NCBI GenBank assembly: GCA_023408315.1
Contig: JAEYKI010000005.1
Location: forward strand, 1-20,416
Source: Bacillota bacterium
GTDB taxonomy: Bacteria > Bacillota > Clostridia > Christensenellales > Christensenellaceae
Reading direction: 5' to 3'
Length of the DNA stretch: 20,416 nt
Within the stretch, counting starts at the first letter, position 1. Every line of letters starts with the position of its first letter. The notes under the pieces are model-generated. The model had not been told where the DNA came from, did not search any database, and saw only the letters and a program-made list of their open reading frames with translations. Positions 12,058 through 20,416 of the stretch are shown here, one piece after another. The translations under genes were made by a program, and so were the position numbers.

Positions 12058-14420
12058 AGCCGCTCCATGCTCCTTTCGTTTTGATCCATATTCAAATGTT
12101 TTACCCTGTCCCCCACTTCTTTTCGCTTGGCGTCGTTGAAGCGGTCCAGGGTTCCCACCAGGTAACCGGTGATCCGCCGGATGCGCTCGAATCCCGGCCC
12201 TTCTTCCTCCGTGCGCCCGCACTTGGGGCATGTATCTCCTATAATTCCGCTGAACCTGCACACAGGGTCCCTGTCCAGAGGATGGTTTATAGAGCCGTAG
12301 CCCACGCCGCTTTCCTTCATGCAGCGGATAATCGCTTCAAACGCTTCCATATTCTGCGCGGGGTCTCCGTCCACCTCCACATAGGTGATATGCCCCCCGT
12401 TTGTAAGCGCGTGGTAGGGGGCCTCCAGCCGAATCTTGTCGTAGGCGCTGATGGGATAATAAACCGGGATATGAAAGGAGTTGGTGTAGTAAGGCCTGTC
12501 CGTAATGCCCGCAACATTTCCAAACCTCTCCCTATCCATGGATACAAAGCGGCCGGAAAGCCCTTCCGCCGGGGTGGCGATCAGAGAAAAATTAAGGCCG
12601 TATTTCTTTGCCGCCTCATCCATCCGTTTGCGCATGTGGCCCACAATAGCCAGGCCAAGTTCCTGCGCTTCTTCCGATTCGCCGTGGTGCTTGCCCACAA
12701 GCGCCACAAGCGTCTCCGCAAGGCCAATAAAACCAATCGTCAGCGTTCCGTGCCGCAACACCTCGCGCACCTCGTCGTCCGGGCCAAGGGTATCGGAATC
12801 CAGCCAAATACCGTCGCCCATCAGGAACGGAAAATTGCGCACCTTTTTTCTGCATTGTATTTCAAACCGGTCCAAAAGCTGGTCTGCACACATGCCAATC
12901 ATTTCGTCCAGGCGCTTGTAGAACTCTTCCACAGAGCCGTTGCTCAAAATGGCAATCCGGGGCAGGTTAATGGACGTAAAGCTTAAGTTGCCCCGCCCGG
13001 TCACAATCTCCCGCGCAGGATCGTAATTGTTCGCTATCACGCGCGTCCGGCAGCCCATATAGGCAATTTCAGATTCAACCATGCCTTTTTTGTAATACTG
13101 CAGGTTAAACGGCGCGTCTATAAAAGAAAAATTTGGAAAAAGGCGCTTGGCGCTTACCTGGCAGGCCAGCTTAAACAGGTCGTAATTGGGGTCGCCCGCA
13201 TTATAATTGACGCCTTCCTTTACTTTAAATATCTGTATGGGAAAAATGGGGGTCTCGCCATAGCCAAGCCCGGCTTCTGTTGCCAGAAGCAAATTTTTAA
13301 TAACCAGGCGGCCCTCCGGAGAAGTGTCCGTACCATAGTTAACAGAACTGAAGGGAACCTGTGCGCCTGCGCGGCTGTGCATGGTGTTCAGGTTGTGAAT
13401 CAGCGCCTCCATGGATTGGTATGTTTCACGCTCGGTCTCCTCCTCCGCCTGTTTCACGGCAAATTCCTGGCACTTGCGCACAAGCTTTTCATCCCAATCA
13501 GCGCCCAGCAGGGCCGCTTCCTTCTCTGTGTATGCGTTGCCGCCGCCCATTTGGGGCCCAAGCCCGTCTTGCCGCCATAACGCTTCCGCTGTTTCGTTAA
13601 CCTTTTTGGCAACGCCGCCTGCCGTTTCCTTTGAACCCAGCGAAAATGCCAGCATCTTAATCAGATTGAGTTTGTACCTCTTGGCGAACGTTTTACGCAC
13701 ACCCTCGGCCAGCGCGTAATCAAAATTCGGAACACTTTGCCCGCCATGCTGGTCGTTCTGGTTGGATTGTATGGCAATACACGTAAGCGCCGAATAACTG
13801 GCAATACTGTTGGGTTCCCTCAAAAAACCGTGCCCGGTGGAAAATCCGCCCTGAAACAGCTTTTGAATATCAATCTGGCAGCAGGTGGTGGTCATTGTAT
13901 AAAAATCAAAATCGTGAATATGGATATCGCCCGTTTTGTGCGCGCGGGCATGCTCGGGCTTTAAAATATACATTTCATTAAAAATCTTAGCGCCTTCAGA
14001 ACCATACTTCAGCATGGTGCCCATGGCGGTATCGCCGTCTATGTTGGCGTTGTCCCGTTTTAGATCGCTCTCAATGGACGCGCGGTTGGTAATCTCTTCG
14101 TAGGTTTTCATCAGGCGCGTATTCATCTCTCGCGCGCGCGTGCGTTCCGCACGGTATAGGATATACCGCTTGGCTGCGTCGGCAAGATCGTCGTCAATCA
14201 AAACCTTTTCCACAATATCCTGTATTTCTTCAACCGATGGGCTACCCTTTTGGGGATCGCGCTGCCGTTCCGCCTGCTCTGCAGCCCTTGCCGCCAGCTT
14301 CAGCGCCAAACCGGCGTCCGGCGCTCCGGCCGCCTGCAACGCCTTTAAAATGGCATTGCTGATCTTCTCCAAGTTGAACGGTACTTCACGGCCGTCTCTT
14401 TTCACTATTGTTGTAAGCAT
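12054..14420 (-). CDS. nrdD: Anaerobic ribonucleoside-triphosphate reductase (NrdD)
   Basis: A 788-residue class III ribonucleotide reductase, converting NTPs to dNTPs by glycyl-radical chemistry without oxygen. Residues about 3-95 form an ATP-cone (K-R-D-G-R-E-V-P-F ...), the allosteric dATP/ATP site. The active-site region contains Y-M-G-C-R. The C-terminus has a Zn-type knuckle V-C-R-F-S-G-I-I-G-D-T-C-P-K-C-G followed by the glycyl-radical loop R-R-I-T-G-Y-L-V-G-T-L-D-R-F-N. Only three Cys are visible in the knuckle, with D-P-V-C in place of a second N-terminal Cys. It overlaps nrdG by 4 bases and is controlled by two NrdR boxes upstream. AGGAGG lies 26 bases before the ATG, with a small hairpin between. 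Confidence 0.97.
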   Translation of the reverse strand: MLTTIVKRDGREVPFNLEKISNAILKALQAAGAPDAGLALKLAARAAEQAERQRDPQKGSPSVEEIQDIVEKVLIDDDLADAAKRYILYRAERTRAREMNTRLMKTYEEITNRASIESDLKRDNANIDGDTAMGTMLKYGSEGAKIFNEMYILKPEHARAHKTGDIHIHDFDFYTMTTTCCQIDIQKLFQGGFSTGHGFLREPNSIASYSALTCIAIQSNQNDQHGGQSVPNFDYALAEGVRKTFAKRYKLNLIKMLAFSLGSKETAGGVAKKVNETAEALWRQDGLGPQMGGGNAYTEKEAALLGADWDEKLVRKCQEFAVKQAEEETERETYQSMEALIHNLNTMHSRAGAQVPFSSVNYGTDTSPEGRLVIKNLLLATEAGLGYGETPIFPIQIFKVKEGVNYNAGDPNYDLFKLACQVSAKRLFPNFSFIDAPFNLQYYKKGMVESEIAYMGCRTRVIANNYDPAREIVTGRGNLSFTSINLPRIAILSNGSVEEFYKRLDEMIGMCADQLLDRFEIQCRKKVRNFPFLMGDGIWLDSDTLGPDDEVREVLRHGTLTIGFIGLAETLVALVGKHHGESEEAQELGLAIVGHMRKRMDEAAKKYGLNFSLIATPAEGLSGRFVSMDRERFGNVAGITDRPYYTNSFHIPVYYPISAYDKIRLEAPYHALTNGGHITYVEVDGDPAQNMEAFEAIIRCMKESGVGYGSINHPLDRDPVCRFSGIIGDTCPKCGRTEEEGPGFERIRRITGYLVGTLDRFNDAKRKEVGDRVKHLNMDQNERSMERL

Positions 14421-14429
14421 CTTTGTATA

Positions 14430-14452
14430 CCGGTAATTTCCGGCCGCCTCCT
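14430..14452 (-). promoter_or_regulatory. Distant ribosome site with intervening hairpin ahead of nrdD
   Basis: AGGAGG (14452-14447) is 26 bases from the nrdD ATG, too far for normal use. CCGG (14443-14440) and CCGG (14433-14430) can pair across six bases, which would shorten the effective spacing to about 12. No alternative in-frame start lies between. Confidence 0.35.
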
Positions 14453-14468
14453 GTTATACTGTATATGT

Positions 14469-14497
14469 ATTATATATCTATATATTGTATGCGTCAA
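14469..14497 (-). promoter_or_regulatory. Promoter of nrdDG
   Basis: On the minus strand TTGACG (14497-14492), a 17-base spacer, and perfect TATAAT (14474-14469). The proximal NrdR box fills the spacer. Confidence 0.75.
14475..14490. promoter_or_regulatory. NrdR box, promoter-proximal
   Basis: The 16-base element TATCTATATATTGTAT matches the NrdR consensus core (CWATATATWG). It lies between the -35 and -10 of the nrdD promoter, so bound NrdR would exclude RNA polymerase. Confidence 0.75.
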
Positions 14498-14506
14498 TAG
14501 AATTCG

Positions 14507-14522
14507 TCACTATATATTGTTA
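14507..14522. promoter_or_regulatory. NrdR box, promoter-distal
   Basis: TCACTATATATTGTTA matches the NrdR consensus (ACACWATATATWGTGT). It is 32 bp from the proximal box, the three-turn spacing usual for NrdR pairs. NrdR itself is not encoded in this window. Confidence 0.8.
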
Positions 14523-14566
14523 AAATACTCTTATTTTCAGCGCAATTTATAATCTTAATTTTAAGC

Positions 14567-14592
14567 AAAAAAGCGCATCACAATGCGCTTTT
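14567..14592 (-). terminator. Terminator of the ABC-transporter operon
   Basis: A perfect 10-bp stem (14569-14578 with 14583-14592) with a 4-base loop. On the minus strand it ends in six T (14572-14567). It lies 32 bases after the ATPase stop. Confidence 0.85.
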
Positions 14593-14623
14593 AAAGGTTG
14601 CTATCAATTCATGTATATTTATT

Positions 14624-15640
<1,017 letters not shown>

Positions 15641-15641
15641 C

Positions 15642-16433
15642 TCATTCCTCCTGCGAAGCGTCCTGCTTATTTCTGTAATAAAATACAAACCCGGATATAG
15701 CCAGCGTTACCAGAAATAAAACCACAATGATCGCGCTGGTCATCTGTCCGGATGAAAACATCTCCTTGTACAGGTACATTTGCGAAGTTTCAAAGTAATT
15801 TCCGCCAATGATGTTTACAATCACAAAATCGCCAAATATGATGGACATGGCGAGCATGGCGGAAATGGTGATGCCGGAAAAAATATTGGGTACAACCACA
15901 CGGAAGAAAGAAAACAATTTACCTGCACCCAGCATTTGCGCGGCCTCAATCAGCCGGGCTGCGTTTACGGCCTGCAGGCTGTTTTTGATCCCCTGGTACA
16001 TATACGGTAAAACGACTACGGCATAAGTCAACGTAAGCATCAGCACCCTGTCCGAAAGCGCCCCCGGCGCATCCGCATACAGCGCCAGTACGGATATTGC
16101 CAAAACAATTCCCTGCACCGCATAGGGTACGGTGCATATAACCTGCATATATTTGTCCGCCCACGGCGCATGCACCACAATTACATACATTGCCAGCAAA
16201 ACCGCCGCGGTGCAAACCGCAATAGGCAATACGGATATAATCAGGGAGCGCAAAATAGACATCCAAAACGCGGAATCCGCAAATATTTCCCCGTAATAGG
16301 CAAGCGTAAAGCCGCGGGGCAGCAACTGGTCCCAGGCCTGGAATATGGAATATAAAAAAGTAAGCGCCAGAGGCAGGATGAGGTATATGCATATAATCAC
16401 AATCAGCGCTTTTCCCGAACCGCGTCTCTTCAT
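15642..16433 (-). CDS. ABC transporter permease (PotC-like)
   Basis: A 263-residue inner-membrane permease with about six hydrophobic helices, the first at residues 9-30. The cytoplasmic EAA loop reads L-I-E-A-A-Q-M-L-G-A-G-K-L-F-S-F-F-R-V-V-V-P (about 160-181), the contact to the ATPase. Its ATG overlaps the stop of the other permease (ATGA), indicating coupled translation. It is the second of two permeases forming the heterodimeric channel. Confidence 0.93.
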   Translation of the reverse strand: MKRRGSGKALIVIICIYLILPLALTFLYSIFQAWDQLLPRGFTLAYYGEIFADSAFWMSILRSLIISVLPIAVCTAAVLLAMYVIVVHAPWADKYMQVICTVPYAVQGIVLAISVLALYADAPGALSDRVLMLTLTYAVVVLPYMYQGIKNSLQAVNAARLIEAAQMLGAGKLFSFFRVVVPNIFSGITISAMLAMSIIFGDFVIVNIIGGNYFETSQMYLYKEMFSSGQMTSAIIVVLFLVTLAISGFVFYYRNKQDASQEE

Positions 16434-17302
16434 TTGGCCATTGCCCCCCTGTTATTTTTTAATATCCTGTTATTCACATAAATGGCCAGAACCATCAGCA
16501 TCATCAGAATCACGGCAAGCGCAGAGCCAAACTCCTTGTGCTGCACCACATCCCCCACAAACTGTTCGGAAATACGGATGGGCAGCAACGAAAAGTTTGA
16601 CGCAAGCAACGCATAAGCCGTTGCATAGGCTGCAACCGCGTTTGCAAACAGCACGCTCAGGGTTCCCAGAATGCTGGGCAGCAATACCGGTATTCCTACC
16701 CGGAGCCAGTATTTTGTGGAATTGCCGCCCATCAGGCGCACGGATTCCCGCCATTCCTGTTTGAGCGCGTCAAACGCGGGAATCAGCAGAAGGGTCGCCA
16801 GGGGAACCTGAAAATAAATATAGGTGAGCAATATCCCCCAAACGTTGTACAGGTCAAAGTCCGCCAAAAATCCAATTCCAAACTGCTTGCCAAACATCAC
16901 AAGCACCCCGGCGCTTCCCAAAAGGATGATATATGCAAACGCAAGCGGAATGCCCGCAAAATTGGAAGTCATATTCAGAATGCTCATAAAAAAAGTCTTT
17001 GTCTTTCTGTTGCTTTTATGAGCGGCATTGGCCCCAAAAAAACCAATAACCAAGCCAATCAGCGCGGAGGATACGGACACAATCATGCTGTTCACCACGG
17101 CCTGCTGATACAGCCTTCTTGAAAAAATAGAAATATAATTGTCCAGCGTAAACCCAACGGCGCCTTCGGGCATAAAGCTGCGCACCAGGATCATAACAAT
17201 GGGCACCGCCAGAAAAAGCGCAACAATTCCAACAAAAGGCAGCAAAGCAAGCAGGTATGTTCTTGATTTTTTAAAATTTATCCTGTTGTTTTTATTATTC
17301 AA
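16430..17302 (-). CDS. ABC transporter permease (PotB-like)
   Basis: A permease of about 290 residues with a basic N-terminal leader (F-K-K-S-R) and about six membrane helices, the first near L-L-A-L-L-P-F-V-G-I-V-A-L-F-L. The EAA-like loop is R-L-M-G-G-N-S-T-K-Y-W-L-R-V-G-I-P, with R where many have E-A-A. I chose the TTG at 17302, which has GGGAG 9 bases upstream. The TTG at 17311 (three residues longer) abuts that site. The gene follows the binding-protein gene across 131 bases containing three hairpins. Confidence 0.9.
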   Translation of the reverse strand: MNNKNNRINFKKSRTYLLALLPFVGIVALFLAVPIVMILVRSFMPEGAVGFTLDNYISIFSRRLYQQAVVNSMIVSVSSALIGLVIGFFGANAAHKSNRKTKTFFMSILNMTSNFAGIPLAFAYIILLGSAGVLVMFGKQFGIGFLADFDLYNVWGILLTYIYFQVPLATLLLIPAFDALKQEWRESVRLMGGNSTKYWLRVGIPVLLPSILGTLSVLFANAVAAYATAYALLASNFSLLPIRISEQFVGDVVQHKEFGSALAVILMMLMVLAIYVNNRILKNNRGAMAK

Positions 17303-17321
17303 ACAAATCAACTCCCAGGTT

Positions 17322-17408
17322 CGGGCATCCTACTGTTGCCCGGATATTGCCGGCATGATCCGGCATAGACGATAAAATTGAAAATCGGGCGCCCTTTGCA
17401 GGGCGCCC
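17322..17408 (-). promoter_or_regulatory. Three tandem hairpins between binding-protein and permease genes
   Basis: Stems: GGGCGCCCT with AGGGCGCCC (17387-17395/17400-17408, 9 bp, 4-base loop); TGCCGG with CCGGCA (17348-17353/17360-17365); CGGGCA with TGCCCG (17322-17327/17337-17342). On the minus strand the strong one is followed only by GATTTTC, a poor T-tract. It may act as a partial terminator or as a 3' stabiliser raising binding protein over permease. Confidence 0.6.
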
Positions 17409-17433
17409 TTTTAGGGAGGAAAACAAATGTTGA

Positions 17434-18552
17434 TTATTTCGCAACAGCAATTACATTGTCCTGCCATGTGTCGCCAATGGTTTCGGCTGTTTTTGCCCAG
17501 CCTTCTGTATCTTTTATAAAGCGCGCGTTTTTATACTGTTCGTCCGGAATCATCTGCGCCTTTACGTCGTCCGGAAGTTTCACGTTGCTGCGGATGGGTT
17601 TTGCAAACCCCTTGGCAAGGTTAATCTGTCCGTCGTCGCTCAATATATAATCCCTGGCAAGCGCAGCGGCAGCCGCATTTTTGGCGTACTTGTTAATCAC
17701 TGTGCAGTAGCCGCTCTGTATAGAGCCTTCGCCGGGGATGTTCACCACAAAGCTGGCGCCCGGATCAGTTTCCACAATCTGTTTCTTATAGCCAAGCGCA
17801 TTGTAATCCCACAGGAATGCAACCGCAATCTCGCCTTTTTGCAGCCTGTCTATGGAAAGGTCGCCCTTGTCCAGCCTGCCCTGCTCCGCAAGCTTCGCAA
17901 AGAAGTCTATGCCGGGCTGGATATTCGTCTCAGATCCTCCCAGGGCAACAGCCGCGGCAAGAACTGCGCACTGCGCCTGGCTCTGCTTGGTCACATCGCC
18001 AATGGATACCTTATAATCGCCATTCAGCAGGTCCTGAAACGATTTGGGGGCATTGGATACCAGTTTGGTATTCACCATCATGGAAATGGTGCCGTAGTAG
18101 CCAATGATCCAATTGCCGTCCTGGTCCTTGGCCCAGTCCGGAATATCGTCCCAATGGCTTGTTTTATAGGGCTGCGTCAGGCCCTGCGCCACCGCCTGCG
18201 GGCCAAAATTCATGCCCACGTCTCCCATATCTTTTGTGGCGTTCTGTTTTTCGGATTGAAACACGGCTAGCTCCTCGGAGGAGGACATATCTTTATCCGT
18301 GTGCGCAATTCCATATTTCTCAGTGATCTCCTGCCAGGTTTCTCCCCAGTTTGCCCAGGAATCCGGCATACCCACCGTGTTGAGCTGGCCTTCTTTTTTT
18401 GCTTCCGCAACAATCTGATCCAGCGACATACTGTTTAAATCCAGCGCTCCGCCAGCCGCATTCGCCGAGGGGCCAGCCGGTGTTGCGGAGCATCCGGCAA
18501 ACAGAAGGGCTGCGGCTCCAATAACGGCAACTGATTTAATCCACCTTGCCAT
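17434..18552 (-). CDS. Extracellular solute-binding lipoprotein of the ABC importer
   Basis: A 372-residue secreted protein. It has a signal peptide with lipobox L-F-A-G-C (C21), so the mature protein is a lipid-anchored receptor, followed by an A/G/S-rich linker. The body has the periplasmic type-II binding fold: I-V-A-E-A-K-K-E-G near the N-terminus, W-I-I-G-Y-Y-G-T-I-S-M-M-V-N-T-K and S-F-Q-D-L-L-N-G-D-Y-K-V-S-I-G-D in the hinge region. It resembles the iron(III)/phosphonate/polyamine group (AfuA/PotD-like). Ligand residues cannot be assigned. The start has AAGGAG 9 bases upstream. It is the first gene of its operon, ending just before the tandem hairpins. Confidence 0.93.
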   Translation of the reverse strand: MARWIKSVAVIGAAALLFAGCSATPAGPSANAAGGALDLNSMSLDQIVAEAKKEGQLNTVGMPDSWANWGETWQEITEKYGIAHTDKDMSSSEELAVFQSEKQNATKDMGDVGMNFGPQAVAQGLTQPYKTSHWDDIPDWAKDQDGNWIIGYYGTISMMVNTKLVSNAPKSFQDLLNGDYKVSIGDVTKQSQAQCAVLAAAVALGGSETNIQPGIDFFAKLAEQGRLDKGDLSIDRLQKGEIAVAFLWDYNALGYKKQIVETDPGASFVVNIPGEGSIQSGYCTVINKYAKNAAAAALARDYILSDDGQINLAKGFAKPIRSNVKLPDDVKAQMIPDEQYKNARFIKDTEGWAKTAETIGDTWQDNVIAVAK

Positions 18553-18602
18553 ATAATCTTCTCCTTTTCATATTTAATCTTTATTGTTTGTGATAAGTAT
18601 AT

Positions 18603-18674
18603 AAATCAATTGTAAAATTCAAATAAGCTTTGTATTAAATTGATGTAATATTTTTTAAAAATCTATTGTAAAAT
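18603..18674. repeat. Repeated AAATCWATTGTAAAAT motif upstream of the binding-protein gene
   Basis: AAATCAATTGTAAAAT (18603-18618) and AAATCTATTGTAAAAT (18659-18674) differ at one of 16 bases. A degenerate third copy, AAATTGATGTAATAT, lies at 18637-18651. All are in the 195-base gap ahead of the importer operon, where no strong promoter stands out; they may be operator sites. Confidence 0.45.
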
Positions 18675-18682
18675 CGCATAAC

Positions 18683-18710
18683 AAAAACCCCGCAATTTTT
18701 TTGCAGGGTT
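18683..18710 (-). terminator. Terminator after the RhaB-type kinase gene
   Basis: On the minus strand AACCCTGCAA pairs with TTGCGGGGTT (18710-18701 with 18695-18686, one wobble) across five bases and ends in a run of five T. It separates the fucose-type genes from the ABC importer. Confidence 0.85.
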
Positions 18711-18747
18711 CAACGCTCCCGGTCAAAACCGGTTCTGTGGTTATAAT

Positions 18748-20214
18748 CTACCGTTTTATTATTTTGTTATACCTTTGGTATTGCTCCGCCCACATGTCCG
18801 GCTCCCGCGGCTCAAATCTTCGTGATTCAAACGAATTGGCTATTACCTGCCGAATCTGCGCCCAGTCTGCAACCCCGCCGGATGCTTTCACCTGCAGCAT
18901 CACGTTGCCTATCGCCGTGGCTTCCGCGGGCCCCGCAACCACTTCCCTGCCAATGGCGTTCGCCGTAAACTGGTTTAAAAGTGCGTTTCTGGAGCCTCCG
19001 CCCACAATGTGCAACACGTCTATACGGCCGCCCTTCAGCTTCTCCAGGCCCAAAAAGGCTTCCCTGTAATTCATTGCCAGGCTCTCAAATACACAACGGG
19101 CTACCTCCCCTTTTGTCTGCGGCACGCTCTGCCCGGTTTTATGGCAGTATTCCTGTATCTTCACCGGCATATTGTCTCCGCTGTAAAAATCGTCCGCGTT
19201 CACGTTGATGAACGAGCCGAAAACAGGGGCCTGTTGCGCCGCCTCCACAATACCGTCCCAGGTCAACGCCTCTGTTTTGTCCCATTCCCGTTTGCAGTTC
19301 TGTATAATCCACAAGCCCATGATGTTTCTTAAAAGCTGTACGCCGCCCGAAACCGCGCCTTCGTTAGAGAACCCCCCCACATACACCGTTTCGTTTACCA
19401 CAGGCTTTTCCAGCAGAATGCCGACCAGGGACCATGTGCCCGAGGACAGAAACGCAAAATTCTCCGTTGCGGCAGGCACGGATGCAATGGCGGATGCCGT
19501 GTCATGCGAGCCCACACAGTAAATTGCGGGCAACCCCGCAAGGCCCGTTTCCTGCCCTATGAATGGATGCAGAATCCCCTTTACCCCGCCGCAAGGCTGA
19601 ATTCCGGCAAACAGGGACGCGGGCAGCCCCGCCATCTCAAGTATCTCTTTGGACCATTTTCCATTGCCGACCATCTGGGTGGTGGTTGCGTTGGTATATT
19701 CGTTGCCAGCTTCCCCGCAAAGCATATATCCCAGCAGGTCCGGCATCAAAAGCAGCTTATCCGCAACTGCAAGCTGGGGGTCTCCCACCTGCACCATATC
19801 GTACAACTGGTACAGGGTGTTAAAATCCATATTGGATATACCCGTGGCTTCAAAAGCTGCTTTCTCCCCATGCTTTGCGTGGAAAGCCTTACGGCCCCGC
19901 TCACCTCTTGGATCCCTGTATGCCCTCGGGTTGCCCAGCAGTTTTCCGTGCTTGTCCAGCAGCCCAAAATCCACGCCCCAGGTGTCAATGCCAATCCCCA
20001 AAAGTTGCCTGCCTCCGGTTTTGGCATAACTGCAAAGGCCTTCCAAGATATGCGCATACAGTCCCAGCACATCCCAGTAATATTCGCCGCCCACGTGGAG
20101 ATACTTGTTTTCAAACCGGTTCAATTCCCTGAGCGCCAGCTTCTCTCCGTCAAACTGCCCCAGTATCGTGCGGCCGTTGCTTGCTCCCAGGTCTATTGCT
20201 GCAAATTCCTTCAT
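18748..20214 (-). CDS. RhaB-type sugar kinase, probably acting as L-fuculokinase (or rhamnulokinase)
   Basis: A 488-residue FGGY-superfamily kinase close to rhamnulokinase RhaB: A-A-I-D-L-G-A-S-N-G-R (phosphate loop), G-I-D-T-W-G-V-D-F-G-L-L-D, Y-T-N-A-T-T-T-Q, S-H-D-T-A-S-A, S-S-G-T-W-S-L, N-I-M-G-L-W, and G-G-G-S-R-N-A-L-L-N-Q-F-T-A-N. It phosphorylates a ketose at O-1 with ATP. Because it directly follows fucI, the likely substrate is L-fuculose (or D-ribulose from D-arabinose) rather than L-rhamnulose; RhaB-like proteins serve as fuculose kinases in some gut bacteria. E. coli FucK belongs to a different branch. The ATG has AGGAG 6 bases upstream. It ends before a strong terminator; no aldolase is in the window. 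Confidence 0.93.
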   Translation of the reverse strand: MKEFAAIDLGASNGRTILGQFDGEKLALRELNRFENKYLHVGGEYYWDVLGLYAHILEGLCSYAKTGGRQLLGIGIDTWGVDFGLLDKHGKLLGNPRAYRDPRGERGRKAFHAKHGEKAAFEATGISNMDFNTLYQLYDMVQVGDPQLAVADKLLLMPDLLGYMLCGEAGNEYTNATTTQMVGNGKWSKEILEMAGLPASLFAGIQPCGGVKGILHPFIGQETGLAGLPAIYCVGSHDTASAIASVPAATENFAFLSSGTWSLVGILLEKPVVNETVYVGGFSNEGAVSGGVQLLRNIMGLWIIQNCKREWDKTEALTWDGIVEAAQQAPVFGSFINVNADDFYSGDNMPVKIQEYCHKTGQSVPQTKGEVARCVFESLAMNYREAFLGLEKLKGGRIDVLHIVGGGSRNALLNQFTANAIGREVVAGPAEATAIGNVMLQVKASGGVADWAQIRQVIANSFESRRFEPREPDMWAEQYQRYNKIIKR

Positions 20215-20231
20215 CGTTTTCTCCTGTTCTT

Positions 20232-20271
20232 ATATAAGCAGAAATGGCCGCAAGCAGCCATTCCCTTATAT
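20232..20271 (-). promoter_or_regulatory. Two-tier hairpin between fucI and the kinase
   Basis: Outer stem ATATAAG/CTTATAT (20232-20238 with 20265-20271) and inner stem AATGGC/GCCATT (20243-20248 with 20257-20262). It ends 7 bases before the kinase ribosome site and could affect kinase translation or fucI mRNA stability. There is no T-tract, so a terminator is unlikely. Confidence 0.4.
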
Positions 20272-20294
20272 GATTGAGCCGTTTTATCAAAATA

Positions 20295-20416
20295 TTACTT
20301 ATACAGGGGCCCAAAATTATTGCAGGCCCTGTAGTCCGCGCCTTCCTTACCCTCCGTGCCAAAGGAACTCCACGCGCTTGGCCGGAACAGCTTTTCTTCG
20401 CTCACATTGTGCATGT
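20295..20416 (-). CDS. fucI: L-fucose isomerase, C-terminal fragment (runs off right edge)
   Basis: The last 40 codons are present. The residues M-H-N-V-S-E-E-K-L-F-R-P-S-A-W and D-Y-R-A-C-N-N-F-G-P-L-Y-K match the C-terminus of E. coli FucI (M-H-N-V-E-E-T-K-V-Y-R-P-S-A-W ... D-Y-R-A-C-Q-N-Y-G-P-L-Y-K) as I recall it. FucI is a Mn2+-dependent ketol isomerase converting L-fucose to L-fuculose and also D-arabinose to D-ribulose. It stops 80 bases before the kinase start, consistent with one operon. The rest lies outside the window. Confidence 0.88.
   Translation of the reverse strand, partial: MHNVSEEKLFRPSAWSSFGTEGKEGADYRACNNFGPLYK

Overview
The window looks like chromosomal DNA of an anaerobic, low-to-mid GC Bacillota (probably a gut or plant-fibre-associated Clostridia). 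The evidence is strong AGGAGG-type ribosome sites, frequent TTG/GTG starts, Rho-independent terminators at most gene boundaries, an oxygen-sensitive ribonucleotide reductase (NrdDG), ferrous-iron uptake (Feo) and several sugar-catabolic genes. No rRNA, tRNA, CRISPR array, phage gene or insertion sequence was seen. Almost all genes lie on the minus strand.

Region by region. (1) 1-138 is the N-terminus of an FGGY-type carbohydrate kinase running off the left edge. (2) 362-4375 is an iron island: feoA-feoA-feoB, a 57-residue Cys-rich FeoB-associated membrane peptide and a DtxR-family regulator on the minus strand, with a second DtxR-family regulator diverging on the plus strand. Four copies of one inverted repeat (GTTAG-N6-CTAAC) lie here: three between the divergent genes, one just ahead of feoB. 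(3) 4458-9920 is a tightly packed six-gene minus-strand operon: DeoC-like aldolase, RbsK-like kinase, RbsD-like mutarotase, Gfo/Idh/MocA dehydrogenase, xylose-isomerase-like TIM barrel protein and a non-HemE URO-D-family protein. An AraC-type regulator diverges from it (10070-10933). This set looks like an uncharacterised sugar or sugar-derivative pathway. (4) 11005-11469 is a hotdog acyl-CoA thioesterase. (5) 11554-14420 is nrdD-nrdG, behind a promoter with two NrdR boxes. (6) 14624-18552 encodes a binding-protein-dependent ABC importer of the iron/polyamine/phosphonate type: lipoprotein, two permeases, ATPase. (7) 18748-20416 is a RhaB-type kinase preceded by the C-terminus of L-fucose isomerase (fucI), so this end belongs to an L-fucose (or D-arabinose) utilisation operon.

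How it fits together. The iron genes form a self-contained regulated uptake unit, likely controlled through the repeated operator by one or both DtxR-like proteins. The central sugar operon has isomer/anomer handling (RbsD), phosphorylation (RbsK), aldol cleavage (DeoC) and an oxidation/isomerisation pair (Gfo/Idh plus TIM barrel), but no transporter of its own. The fucose-type genes at the right edge are a separate transcription unit ending in a terminator before the ABC importer. Family assignments come from reading conserved motifs in the translations; no database search was run.
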